A DNA stretch of 64,000 bases, taken from positions 868,001-932,000 of the forward strand of contig NZ_CP076019.1 in NCBI RefSeq assembly GCF_018623055.1, read 5' to 3'. This DNA is from Halorubrum sp. 2020YC2. GTDB lineage: Archaea; Halobacteriota; Halobacteria; Halobacteriales; Haloferacaceae. The notes under the pieces are model-generated. The model worked only from the letters and a program-made list of their open reading frames with translations. It was not told where the DNA came from and did not search any database. Shown here piece after piece: positions 1 through 7,513 of this stretch. Made by a program: the position numbers and the translations under genes. Positions within the stretch are counted from its first letter, which is position 1. Each line of letters opens with the position of its first letter.

Positions 1-324
1 TAACTGACTGGCGACCAAGCAAGTATATATCCCGACATTTGCTCCGATATCATAAAACACGTCATCTTGTCTGACAGATGATAATATTCGTCGTATGAGC
101 TTTTCCTCAGATCTGATATCATCAACGAAATCGTGCTTTCCTAGCCGTCGACGAGACATGTTAAACTCCGCGCTTGCGGGTCTAACCGAGTATCGTTTAT
201 ACTGTGGCTTTACTTGTTGATATACTGGATCAATGTATCCAAGTGCCTTCCTTTTACCACCAGTAATGAGTGCCTCGATACCTTCCTCCTGAAATAACTG
301 ATATGCGCGATGAGGTAGGCTCAT
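1..324 (-). CDS. FkbM-family methyltransferase, N-terminal part (runs off window)
   Basis: The reverse strand is open from an ATG at 324 to the window edge (108 codons, no stop). Residues near 85-101 read DVFYDIGANVGIYTCLV, the SAM-binding motif I of the FkbM methyltransferase family. The N-terminal part, with a run of basic residues and a segment MSRRRLGKHD just before the Rossmann fold, resembles glycan-cluster FkbM proteins. Members methylate sugar hydroxyls or small molecules; the position beside a GT61 transferase and flippase suggests a glycan substrate (inference). The C-terminal part is outside the window, so catalytic completeness cannot be judged. Base composition is AT-rich like the neighbouring genes up to about 8 kb. 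Confidence 0.8.
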   Translation of the reverse strand, partial: MSLPHRAYQLFQEEGIEALITGGKRKALGYIDPVYQQVKPQYKRYSVRPASAEFNMSRRRLGKHDFVDDIRSEEKLIRRILSSVRQDDVFYDIGANVGIYTCLVASQL

Positions 325-429
325 AAGTTAAATAAAGCTATTCGCTGTATCATAAGTAGTTACTGCTTTGAGCGAAAAATTACAAATTGTTGATCGGTTC
401 GTATTGACTTTTTGAACTATTTAACCTTA

Positions 430-1365
430 TTATTTATAACCAAGCGAACGTAACCTTTCCTCAACGACCTCGGATCCCCCACGATCAAATGTAATGGGAG
501 GATCACTCTTCACTTCACGGCGCTCATCTGCTGGTATCTCTAGCCATGGAACTCGATACAAGATCTCATTCCGAATGTACTCATCGGAGTGGCCGAATTT
601 GGGTTTGGTGGCTGGGATGATCTTCTCACCCAACATTTCTCCATGATCAGCAGAAACCACCGTCTTTCCAGATAGGCTATTGATCAATGTCTCTACCTGT
701 TCTAAAACGATATCAAGCGTCTCTTCATAGGCTTTTCGAGCCTTTCTTATCGAGATCTCGCCGTTTTCGATCAGCGTTGAAAAAGAAGCAGTATCCGATG
801 TTTCATTACCGTACGCGAGATTTCGATTAAAACCGCTAATATTGTGGTCTTGCTGTAGTTCCTTTGCGGTCTCTCCAAGGTAAGGACGGTGTGGTTGCAT
901 GAAGTGAACGATTAGCCGCTTATCAGGAAACTCCTCATACGCATCTAAGGCAGCGTCAACCACTTGTTCCGGAAGTACCGTTTCGTGCTCCTCATCCCAA
1001 GCGTTAAGATATAAGGGATCGATAGCGTGGAAAAGGTCGTCAGAGAGCTTTCCAGTATGAGGATTTCCAGTTACATACACAGTATCGTGGAATTCCTGGC
1101 CGACAAAATTACCCTGCATAAACTCCCAGCTTGACCCTCCATGAGAGATAACTGATGAGAGGTCACCGCGGATCTCGTTATGTTTCTCAAAATAGTCGAA
1201 TCGACACGCGTCAACGACGATCAAGTTGTCCCAGTCCTTTTTCATTACGTCAATAGCATTGCCCGAGTACTTTAGGTCGAACAGTAATCTTTGGATTTCC
1301 CAGCCGATATATCCTGGATTATTAAACAGCTTTTTTAAATTCCCAATTGTGTAGCGCTCTAGCAT
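430..1365 (-). CDS. alkaline-phosphatase-superfamily (sulfatase-like) protein, paralogue A
   Basis: A 311-aa protein of the alkaline phosphatase superfamily, one of five paralogues in 0-8.5 kb. The metal-site motifs are visible: VVDACRFD (first Asp about residue 52), HFMQPHRPY, SADHGEMLGE and a late GHS. The classical sulfatase signature C/S-x-P-x-R is absent. The Ser in GGSSWEF (about residue 79) lies where the nucleophile would be expected and its S-x-E-[FW] context is shared by all five paralogues. It ends in RLRSLGYK, a tail also shared. There is no signal peptide, so it is probably cytoplasmic. Role is inferred only: transfer or hydrolysis of a phospho- or sulfo-group on a glycan precursor. 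Closest in-window relative is the gene at 4767. A GATAACAA box (rev., 1408-1415) lies 43 nt upstream of the ATG. Confidence 0.75.
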   Translation of the reverse strand: MLERYTIGNLKKLFNNPGYIGWEIQRLLFDLKYSGNAIDVMKKDWDNLIVVDACRFDYFEKHNEIRGDLSSVISHGGSSWEFMQGNFVGQEFHDTVYVTGNPHTGKLSDDLFHAIDPLYLNAWDEEHETVLPEQVVDAALDAYEEFPDKRLIVHFMQPHRPYLGETAKELQQDHNISGFNRNLAYGNETSDTASFSTLIENGEISIRKARKAYEETLDIVLEQVETLINSLSGKTVVSADHGEMLGEKIIPATKPKFGHSDEYIRNEILYRVPWLEIPADERREVKSDPPITFDRGGSEVVEERLRSLGYK

Positions 1366-1506
1366 CTGTTGATGATAACTGGAGAATTAAAGCGGGAAAA
1401 TCTTATGTTGTTATCCTCATTTAATGTAGGGTTTGTATGTTTTGAGGACATCATGAACAGATAGAGCGACCGGCGCGCTTTTATAAATATGGTATCTAAA
1501 CAAAAT

Positions 1507-2520
1507 ATGACCAGTCATGAACTCACACTTGAGAATATAAAAAAGGGGATCAAGAACCCGACACGCGTTCTGGACGAAATCATTCTTGACTATTTATACC
1601 GAACTCCTATGGTTGGTTTAAACAGCATTCGAACATTTGGAACGAATGTTTTTGATCAAGAGTGGGATGTTCTAGTTGTGTTAGACACTGCGCGTGTTGA
1701 CGCACTCCAACTGGTTTCAGACGAGTACGATTTTATTCAAGAGGTAGGAAGTATATGGTCTGTTGGAGGTGCATCTGCGGAGTGGCTCGCACGGACGTTT
1801 GACGAGTCACACGAGAAAGAGATTCAGAACACGGCCTTCTTGTCGGCACAGAGCCACGTTCAGGAAATTCTTGACAGTAAAATACAATATTCTGGAGAAA
1901 ACAGGCCACTTCCACTCAAGACACTAAGATTAATGCCGACAGTTGACATTGATGATCTTGGAAAGGCCGAATATCTGTTTAATTTTGAGACGATTGGTGA
2001 GGAAGGTCCCTTCGGTCACATAGAGGGAAACACCCCTCCAGAATACGTAACGGACCGAGGAATCGCTGTCGGGAGAGAACAAGACTTTGACCGCCTAATT
2101 CTTCAGTATCATCAGCCGCATACACCTTGGTTCTCGCAAGCGCTAAGCGAGGGCCGCGAACTTGAATATCATGAGTACGACTGGTGGAACTACTACTACG
2201 AGACGGGCGATACTGACAGTATCTGGGAGGCATATATAAGTGACCTCCGCTACGTGCTAGATGATATTGAGACATTACTTGATAATCTGAATGCTGAAAA
2301 AGTTGTTATTACCGCAGATCATGGAGAAAGCTTTGGAGAGTACGGTATTCTCGGTCACAAACTCGGAAGTCTTCATCCACAGATCCGCAAGGTCCCTTGG
2401 GTCGTGACAACTGCTGAGGATAAAGAGACCTACGAACCAACAGTTGCGGAACCTGATAACGAAAAAATGTCGAGAGATGAACTAAATAGCCAACTGAAAG
2501 CACTTGGATACAAGGTATAA
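1507..2520 (+). CDS. alkaline-phosphatase-superfamily (sulfatase-like) protein, paralogue B
   Basis: A 337-aa paralogue with LDTARVD, QYHQPHTPW, TADHGESFGE and GHK in the expected order and the tail LKALGYKV. It is the most divergent of the set: the candidate nucleophile motif reads GGASAEW, and the usual DACR is DTAR. I chose the ATG at 1507 rather than 1489. A TTTATAAA box at 1479-1487 would put the transcript start near 1507-1510, and the resulting N terminus aligns with those of paralogues A and D (TIENL..NP-like motif). It diverges from paralogue A across a short AT-rich promoter region. Function is unproven; phospho- or sulfo-group chemistry on surface glycans is the likeliest guess from context. 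Confidence 0.72.
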   Translation: MTSHELTLENIKKGIKNPTRVLDEIILDYLYRTPMVGLNSIRTFGTNVFDQEWDVLVVLDTARVDALQLVSDEYDFIQEVGSIWSVGGASAEWLARTFDESHEKEIQNTAFLSAQSHVQEILDSKIQYSGENRPLPLKTLRLMPTVDIDDLGKAEYLFNFETIGEEGPFGHIEGNTPPEYVTDRGIAVGREQDFDRLILQYHQPHTPWFSQALSEGRELEYHEYDWWNYYYETGDTDSIWEAYISDLRYVLDDIETLLDNLNAEKVVITADHGESFGEYGILGHKLGSLHPQIRKVPWVVTTAEDKETYEPTVAEPDNEKMSRDELNSQLKALGYKV

Positions 2521-2599
2521 TTACTACAAAATAGCACGAAGCAATCATCCGCTCTGATAAAACCGTAGCATTATTACTCTGACCCGACTACCATGTGTC

Positions 2600-3544
2600 A
2601 TGCGCCACCATCTCCGCAAAGCGCGACAGATATATGACAGCGGGGGCGCGCTGGAGACCGCAAAGAGTGCGGTTCGGTATCTCCCTATCGAAGCGAATAA
2701 CCTTCTATTTGGTCTGCGTCACGGAAATGGTACGCGAGTTATGAATGAGGACTGGGATAATCTGTTAATCCTTGATGCGTGCCGGTACGAGATGTTTGCT
2801 GACCGAATTGAGTTGGATGGATCGCTTGAATCCCGAATTTCTCTCGGTTCTAGTAGCGAAGAGTTCATGGAACAAAACTTCCTCAATAGTCAATTTTATG
2901 ACACAGTCTATATTAGTGCGAATCCTTTCATTCCTCGCTTAAATCTTGATGAGAATACATTTCACGCCGTCGTCAACTGTCTAGAAGAGTGGGACGAGAA
3001 GCTACAGACTATTCGTCCAGATGTCGTCTCGCAGGCGGCCCGTGACGCACATGATAAATACCCCAACAAGCGCCTTATCGTCCACTACATGCAGCCTCAC
3101 GCCCCATTCATCGGTGAAAAAGGCCGGACGATGATCGGTGGAGGGTGGACAATGGACGATAATGATACGGGCGAGCCTGGAATCTGGAACCAACTCCGAG
3201 ACGGGCAAAATGTGCCCCTCGAATTGGTGTGGGAAGCATATAACGAGAATCTTGACCTGGTATTATCAGAAGTTGAGTCGCTACTTGACGATGTCAACGG
3301 CAAGTCTGTAATAACCTCCGACCACGGCAACCTCGTTGGCGAGCGACTTGGACCGATTCCGACCCGTCGAAAATACGGCCACCCATACGGCGTCCACACA
3401 GAGGAACTCGTAAAGGTACCGTGGTTTATTACCGATAGAGAAACACGAAGAGATATCCAAGCAGATCCACCCATTGAAAATGAGGGCAACACTCTCTCCG
3501 AGACTGAATTAGAGGATAGATTGGAAGCACTTGGCTACCGATGA
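2600..3544 (+). CDS. alkaline-phosphatase-superfamily (sulfatase-like) protein, paralogue C
   Basis: A 314-aa paralogue containing LDACRYEMF, SLGSSSEEF (candidate Ser nucleophile), HYMQPHAPFIGE, TSDHGNLVGE and GHP, ending RLEALGYR. It pairs most closely with paralogue E at 7514-8434: both start M-[RK]-HHL..A and share a PIE.NN...LRHG.GTRVM..DWD block. The stop overlaps a mini-ORF start (ATGA at 3541), which in turn overlaps the GT61 gene. This gene and the GT61 gene therefore look co-transcribed and translationally coupled. No secretion signal is visible. Confidence 0.75.
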   Translation: MRHHLRKARQIYDSGGALETAKSAVRYLPIEANNLLFGLRHGNGTRVMNEDWDNLLILDACRYEMFADRIELDGSLESRISLGSSSEEFMEQNFLNSQFYDTVYISANPFIPRLNLDENTFHAVVNCLEEWDEKLQTIRPDVVSQAARDAHDKYPNKRLIVHYMQPHAPFIGEKGRTMIGGGWTMDDNDTGEPGIWNQLRDGQNVPLELVWEAYNENLDLVLSEVESLLDDVNGKSVITSDHGNLVGERLGPIPTRRKYGHPYGVHTEELVKVPWFITDRETRRDIQADPPIENEGNTLSETELEDRLEALGYR

Positions 3545-3567
3545 GAAAAGGAATAAGACGGCGATGA
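3541..3567 (+). CDS. 8-aa linker mini-ORF between sulfatase-like gene C and GT61
   Basis: ATG at 3541 overlaps the previous stop as ATGA. The frame runs eight codons (MRKGIRRR) and its TGA at 3565-3567 overlaps the GT61 ATG at 3564, again as ATGA. The peptide itself probably has no function; the two 4-nt overlaps would let a ribosome pass from one long gene to the next by termination-reinitiation. Whether it is translated is inferred, not seen. Confidence 0.35.
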   Translation: MRKGIRRR

Positions 3568-4712
3568 TATCGAGTGAATTTTCGTACAATAAGCTAAAGC
3601 GGAAACTACGTGAAGATGGTTTTAGACGGACACTCGTCGCAGCCAGCGACCTATTAACAAGGAAACGACTCGGCCGTGCCGTGTTCGATCCGCTCGTACA
3701 GAGAGAACTCATTGAGACGACCTCTAGGGATGAGTTACGAGCGAATGCCAACCAAGTGGTTCCAGTTCCGACGCCGCAGAACGACCCCGCGGAACCGTTC
3801 GTCGCGCTCGTCGGAACCGGCCGAATCCTTTCCGAGACCGGGTTAGCGCTAACTGATCGCTTCGGAATCATTGAGGAGAGTGCCGCTGAACCGGAGCAGG
3901 CACAGCAGGCGATGATGGCGATGCTTTCACGTGAACTGTTCTACGGACATATTCCGTTCAGGGAACTATTCGGGAGGAGTCGATCGCCTCGCGATACGTC
4001 GGTGACACTTGATACCGTTGCGCCGCTCGTGCCGCGTTATCGGAACTACTACCATTGGATGGTCGAGACGGTTCCGAAGATCCGGTACCTACGAGCGTTC
4101 GAGAGCCCGACCCAGCAAAAGGTGACACTCCTCGTTCCGAGCAATGTGCCCCCCTTCATCGAGGAGACGCTTCGCTTACTCTCCTGGCCACAGTCAAAAG
4201 TCGCCTACGCAACTGAGTCAACATATCTCATTCGAGACCTCGTGATCCCGTCTTACCCTGAGCGACACCCCTCAGACTTTGAGTGGATTCGACGAGACAT
4301 CGTTGAATCTGTATTATCGGAATCAGAGCCGCTTGAAGAGAGTAACGTGTATGTATCGCGTTCGGACGCTATCGAACGCAGAGTGCTTAATGAAGAGGAA
4401 GTAATGGGTGTTCTGTCTGACTACGGATTTAAACGATACCACCTAGAGAACCGATCACTTGCCGAAAATGTTCGGTTGTTCAACCAAGCAGATATCGTCG
4501 TCGGCCCACACGGTGCCGGACTCACCGACATAATCTTCGCTGAGGACTGTACGCTAATTGAACTGTTTGGGGATAAAGTCAAGCAGCCGTATGAGTTGCT
4601 TGCTGAGACGCTTGAAATTGAATATGAACCGATGTATTGTCGAGCCGACGGAGCAGACATCATCGTCGATACGGAAAAACTAGAGAACAGGATCTCCACA
4701 CTGGTGAAGTAA
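3564..4712 (+). CDS. GT61-family (DUF563) glycosyltransferase
   Basis: A 382-aa protein with hallmarks of the GT61/DUF563 family of capsular polysaccharide transferases: YYHWMVETVPKIRYL in the middle, an NVYVSR segment, and the C-terminal VVGPHGAGLTDIIFAE motif followed by LIELFG. Members transfer pentoses or other sugars to polysaccharides or glycoproteins; the acceptor here is unknown. The ATG at 3564 was preferred over the upstream in-frame TTG at 3531 because it overlaps the linker mini-ORF stop and removes a basic, poorly conserved extension. GC content is intermediate, higher in the middle of the gene than in the sulfatase-like neighbours. Confidence 0.8.
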   Translation: MISSEFSYNKLKRKLREDGFRRTLVAASDLLTRKRLGRAVFDPLVQRELIETTSRDELRANANQVVPVPTPQNDPAEPFVALVGTGRILSETGLALTDRFGIIEESAAEPEQAQQAMMAMLSRELFYGHIPFRELFGRSRSPRDTSVTLDTVAPLVPRYRNYYHWMVETVPKIRYLRAFESPTQQKVTLLVPSNVPPFIEETLRLLSWPQSKVAYATESTYLIRDLVIPSYPERHPSDFEWIRRDIVESVLSESEPLEESNVYVSRSDAIERRVLNEEEVMGVLSDYGFKRYHLENRSLAENVRLFNQADIVVGPHGAGLTDIIFAEDCTLIELFGDKVKQPYELLAETLEIEYEPMYCRADGADIIVDTEKLENRISTLVK

Positions 4713-4722
4713 TATTTTAGCT

Positions 4723-4770
4723 ATGAGTTCAGAACGTTCATATCGACCGGTAAGATACACTCGGCCATGA
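4723..4770 (+). CDS. 15-aa linker mini-ORF before sulfatase-like gene D
   Basis: An ATG at 4723, 11 nt after the GT61 stop, opens 15 codons ending in TGA at 4768-4770. That stop overlaps the ATG of paralogue D at 4767 (ATGA). It has the same architecture as the other linker ORFs in the window. It could be chance, but it fills almost the whole intergenic gap. Confidence 0.3.
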   Translation: MSSERSYRPVRYTRP

Positions 4771-5708
4771 GAAACCACTTTACTATTGAGAACCTCCGCA
4801 GGGCTCTTCGAAACCCACGCCTGTTCCGGCGAGAAATCCATCGGATCCTAAGCCTCCCGTTTAATATGTCGTACGGATACTACGTGGACCGACAAACGAC
4901 AGCCATCGATGTCATGTCGGAAGACTGGGACAATCTATTTATTCTAGACGCCTGTCGGGCAGACTACTTCGAAGCTCAACACGACTTCGAGGGGTCCGCG
5001 GAACGCGTGACTGCTCCTGGAAAAATGAGCTGGGAGTTCATGCAGGAAACGTTCCTCGGGAAACAGTTCCATGATACCATCTACATCACAAGCAATCCGT
5101 TTGCGACTCGACTTCCCGAAGACACGTTCTTCAAAACAGAGTACCTTATTGACGAGTGGGACGACGAAATAGGCACGATTCATCCTGAAGACGTTATCGC
5201 TGCGGGGATAGCTGCACATCAGGAGTACCCAAATAAACGTCTCATTCTTCATTTCATGCAGCCTCACCGACCCTATCTCGGGCCGACAGCGGATCGACTC
5301 CGTGAGCGCGTGAATCTGAAGGGGTACCGCAGCGAAGGCGAAGGCCTCCAGATCTGGGGAGCAGCGAAGGAAAAGTTGGTTACCGTCGAAGAAGTACGTC
5401 AGGCGTACTCGGAATCACTAGATATTGTTCTGGATGTTGTGAAAGATGCCATTAAACAATTTGATGGAAAGACGATCCTCACCGCGGATCACGGAGAGAT
5501 GCTGGGTGAGCGGGTATTCCCATTCACGTCGCGGGTTTGGGGACACTCAGAGGGATTCAGTACACCGACGCTTCGAAAAGTACCATGGCTGGAAGTTCAT
5601 ACTGAGAATCGACGCGATATAACTGAGTCTTACCCGGAAGATGTCGACGATACACTTGATGATGAAACGGTTGAAGATCGTCTTGAGGCACTCGGCTATA
5701 CAGAATAG
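4767..5708 (+). CDS. alkaline-phosphatase-superfamily (sulfatase-like) protein, paralogue D
   Basis: A 313-aa paralogue with LDACRADYF, GKMSWEF (candidate nucleophile Ser), HFMQPHRPYLG, TADHGEMLGE and GHSEG, ending RLEALGYTE. The N terminus (TIENLRRALRNP) and overall sequence place it next to paralogue A. It probably belongs to the same transcription unit as genes C and GT61. No formylglycine signature is present, so the database label sulfatase should be read as fold-level only. The 116 bases between this gene and the next hold only AT-rich promoter-like sequence. Confidence 0.75.
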   Translation: MRNHFTIENLRRALRNPRLFRREIHRILSLPFNMSYGYYVDRQTTAIDVMSEDWDNLFILDACRADYFEAQHDFEGSAERVTAPGKMSWEFMQETFLGKQFHDTIYITSNPFATRLPEDTFFKTEYLIDEWDDEIGTIHPEDVIAAGIAAHQEYPNKRLILHFMQPHRPYLGPTADRLRERVNLKGYRSEGEGLQIWGAAKEKLVTVEEVRQAYSESLDIVLDVVKDAIKQFDGKTILTADHGEMLGERVFPFTSRVWGHSEGFSTPTLRKVPWLEVHTENRRDITESYPEDVDDTLDDETVEDRLEALGYTE

Positions 5709-5944
5709 TTGTAATGTTATCAGTATCAGTTTGTCGGCGGTCGCTGTTTGCCTACGGATGTAGCTTACTTAATGGAGCGATTCGTGGATCAAAACACTGG
5801 GTAGTAGTGATTGAGTGAGATACAATGCGCAATAGGTTCAGACAGATACGAGATATTGGATTCTGTGGAGCGGTCAAGTCCGTCTACAATTCCCTTCGAT
5901 ACACCGGTACTGTTTCGTCACTCGTGGTTACATCTCCAGTGATA

Positions 5945-5976
5945 ACTATTACGCTCTTCTGTAGGAGATTGTTGAT
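5945..5976. repeat. left target duplication (ACTAT) and left inverted repeat of the IS
   Basis: ACTAT at 5945-5949 is followed by the left terminal inverted repeat at 5950-5976. It pairs with the right end at 6928-6954. Confidence 0.85.
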
Positions 5977-6010
5977 ACTGCTGAGCTGTCGCTATCGAGT
6001 CGAAGAGGAC

Positions 6011-6804
6011 AAGGACACCGCGTCAGCGGTGTCCGACACGAATGATTCCGCTAGATGTGTTTGGATCGGAATCGGTCGCAGCGGACCTGCTCCAACAGGT
6101 TCGCTGGCGTGACGGCGTTTCTTGTCCTCGCTGCCGTTCTGACCGAACGGTCAGAAACGGCAGCTACGGGCACTTTCAGCGGTATCTGTGTAAGGATTGC
6201 GGCCGCACGTTCAACGATAAAACCGGCACGATCTTCGCTCATTCGAAGATCGCGCTCCGCAAGTGGCTGTTTTCGATCTACGCGTTTTTGCGGTTTAACA
6301 CGACTCTCAGGCAGTTACAGTGCGAAATCGAGGTCACCTACAAAACGATCCACAGGCGTGTCGAGCGCTTCGCCGAAGCGCTCGACGCGCCGTCACTCGA
6401 GCTCGTCGGACCAGTCGAAATTGACGAGTTCTACGTCTCAGCCGGCTTGAAAGGCCGCGAGCGCGACCGCTGGTCGCGCTCTCGCGGTCTCTGTCGACGC
6501 GGGCGCGGGACGTATGAGCAAGACAAACCGCCCGTGTTCGTACTCGTGGATCGCGGCACCGATCAGCGGTACGTTGTGCCAGCGAAATCCGCAGACGAAT
6601 CGACGATTCGGCTCCTGCTGGCTGACCGCCAGCAGGAGCCTCTCACCGTCTATACCGACGGATTTTGCGCGTACGATCCGCTTACAGAAGACGAAACATT
6701 CGACCGCGAATACGTCGTTCACGGAGACGGTGAGTACGCCGATGAGACGGTTCACGTGAACACGTGCGAGAGCCACGCGTCGCTGGCGCGACGGTGGCTC
6801 TCGC
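6011..6804. repeat. series of perfect inverted repeats in and just before the transposase gene
   Basis: Stem-loops read directly: 6011-6032 (9-bp stem, GTCA loop); 6130-6164 (16 bp with one bulged A, AA loop); 6229-6252 (9-bp stem, 6-nt loop); 6360-6386 (13/13 around C6373); 6455-6487 (14 bp with a 2-nt bulge); 6610-6640 (13 perfect bp, 5-nt loop); 6766-6804 (17 bp with one bulge, TGGC loop). They lie roughly every 80-150 nt through the gene, which is far denser than in neighbouring genes. Confidence 0.8.
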
Positions 6805-6926
6805 CGCATCGAGGCATCTCAAAAGATCGTCTCACACAGTATTTCCGCGCGTTCCAACTCAGACGAGAACTCTACCGCAAACCTGGACGAGAAGCGCTCA
6901 AACATGCCGTCAAAGCCACTCTCTGA
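6042..6926 (+). CDS. IS1595-family DDE transposase
   Basis: A 294-aa transposase. The N-terminal zinc ribbon shows CPRCRSDRTVRNG..YLCKDCGRTF. It is followed by a helix-turn-helix-like region and the ISXO2-like DDE core: VEIDEFYVSAG (first Asp), VYTDGFCAYD (second Asp) and HVNTCESHASLARRWL..HRGISK (the region carrying the third catalytic residue and the family's conserved Asn/His). Length is normal for the family and no frameshift is seen, so the element may still be active. The coding sequence is unusually rich in perfect stem-loops (see separate entry). Confidence 0.9.
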   Translation: MIPLDVFGSESVAADLLQQVRWRDGVSCPRCRSDRTVRNGSYGHFQRYLCKDCGRTFNDKTGTIFAHSKIALRKWLFSIYAFLRFNTTLRQLQCEIEVTYKTIHRRVERFAEALDAPSLELVGPVEIDEFYVSAGLKGRERDRWSRSRGLCRRGRGTYEQDKPPVFVLVDRGTDQRYVVPAKSADESTIRLLLADRQQEPLTVYTDGFCAYDPLTEDETFDREYVVHGDGEYADETVHVNTCESHASLARRWLSPHRGISKDRLTQYFRAFQLRRELYRKPGREALKHAVKATL

Positions 6927-6927
6927 A

Positions 6928-6959
6928 ATCAACAATGTGCTACACAAGAGCGTAACTAT
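6928..6959. repeat. right inverted repeat and right target duplication (ACTAT) of the IS
   Basis: Right terminal inverted repeat at 6928-6954, followed by the second ACTAT copy at 6955-6959. The next bases continue the interrupted acyltransferase frame. Confidence 0.85.
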
Positions 6960-7513
6960 TATTTCACCAGAAACCACGTTTGACTTGAATGGTCGGTTCA
7001 CCATAGGTACCGGACGACGGGATGCAACTCATCCTCGGATCGCTCGCTCCAAATTTTCTACGACCGATACAGCATTAATTTCGCATACTGGAGATGACAT
7101 GGGTATCATAGGGCCTGCGTCGATTCTCCATGTTGAAGGCAATTTTTCAATCGGGGATTCATACGTTAACTCACACGCGCGAATCCTATGTGGTGATGAG
7201 ATCACTATTGGTGATGATGTAGCCATCGCGTGGAATGTAGAAATTCTGGACGATGATCGACATGAGATATCTATAGGTGGGACAACAAGCGAGCAGACTG
7301 CTCCAATTACTATTGAAGACGATGTTTGGATCGGCCATGATGTGTCTATTCACAAGGGAGTGACAATCCACGAAGGAAGTGTTGTGGCTAGCGATAGTGT
7401 GGTGACGTCTGATGTGCCATCAAATACCTTAGCTGCCGGGACGCCGGCTGAGGTTATTCGTGAAAATGTTTCGTGGGGCGGATCTGAGTAAATTGACCCA
7501 GTCTGTTCGAAAA

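Larger units (their letters stand above)
5950..6954 (+). mobile_element. IS1595-family insertion sequence (1005 bp)
   Basis: Terminal inverted repeats of about 27 bp are visible: left TACGCTCTTCTGTAGGAGAT (5950 on) and, read on the opposite strand, right TACGCTCTTGTGTAGCACAT (6954 back), both continuing TGTTGAT, with about 24 of 27 matches. The direct repeat ACTAT flanks both ends (5945-5949 and 6955-6959). A single transposase gene fills the element. IS1595 relatives usually make 8-bp duplications, so the 5-bp repeat is either atypical or an imperfect remnant. Confidence 0.88.
5825..7491 (+). pseudogene. hexapeptide-repeat acyltransferase gene disrupted by IS1595 element
   Basis: The 5' part (5825-5949) encodes MRNRFRQIRDIGF...SPVIT and the 3' part (from 6955) encodes TIISPETTF and then left-handed beta-helix hexapeptide repeats typical of O-acetyl/maltose acetyltransferases (IGPASILHVEG, ITIGDDVAIAWNVEI, DDVWIGHDVSIHKGV, PAEVIREN). 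Removing the 1005-bp element and one copy of ACTAT rejoins the reading frame exactly (..SPVITIISPETT..), giving about 218 aa. This is direct evidence that an intact acyltransferase was split recently: neither part has drifted out of frame. The 3' part could still be expressed from the ATG at 6904, whose first codons are inside the element, but it would lack the native N terminus. Likely lost role: acetylation of a surface glycan sugar. Confidence 0.85.

Noticed and set aside
5825-6112. Independent 95-aa gene before the transposase
   Set aside because: Only its first 41 codons are native; the rest runs into the insertion element. It is the 5' piece of the interrupted acyltransferase.
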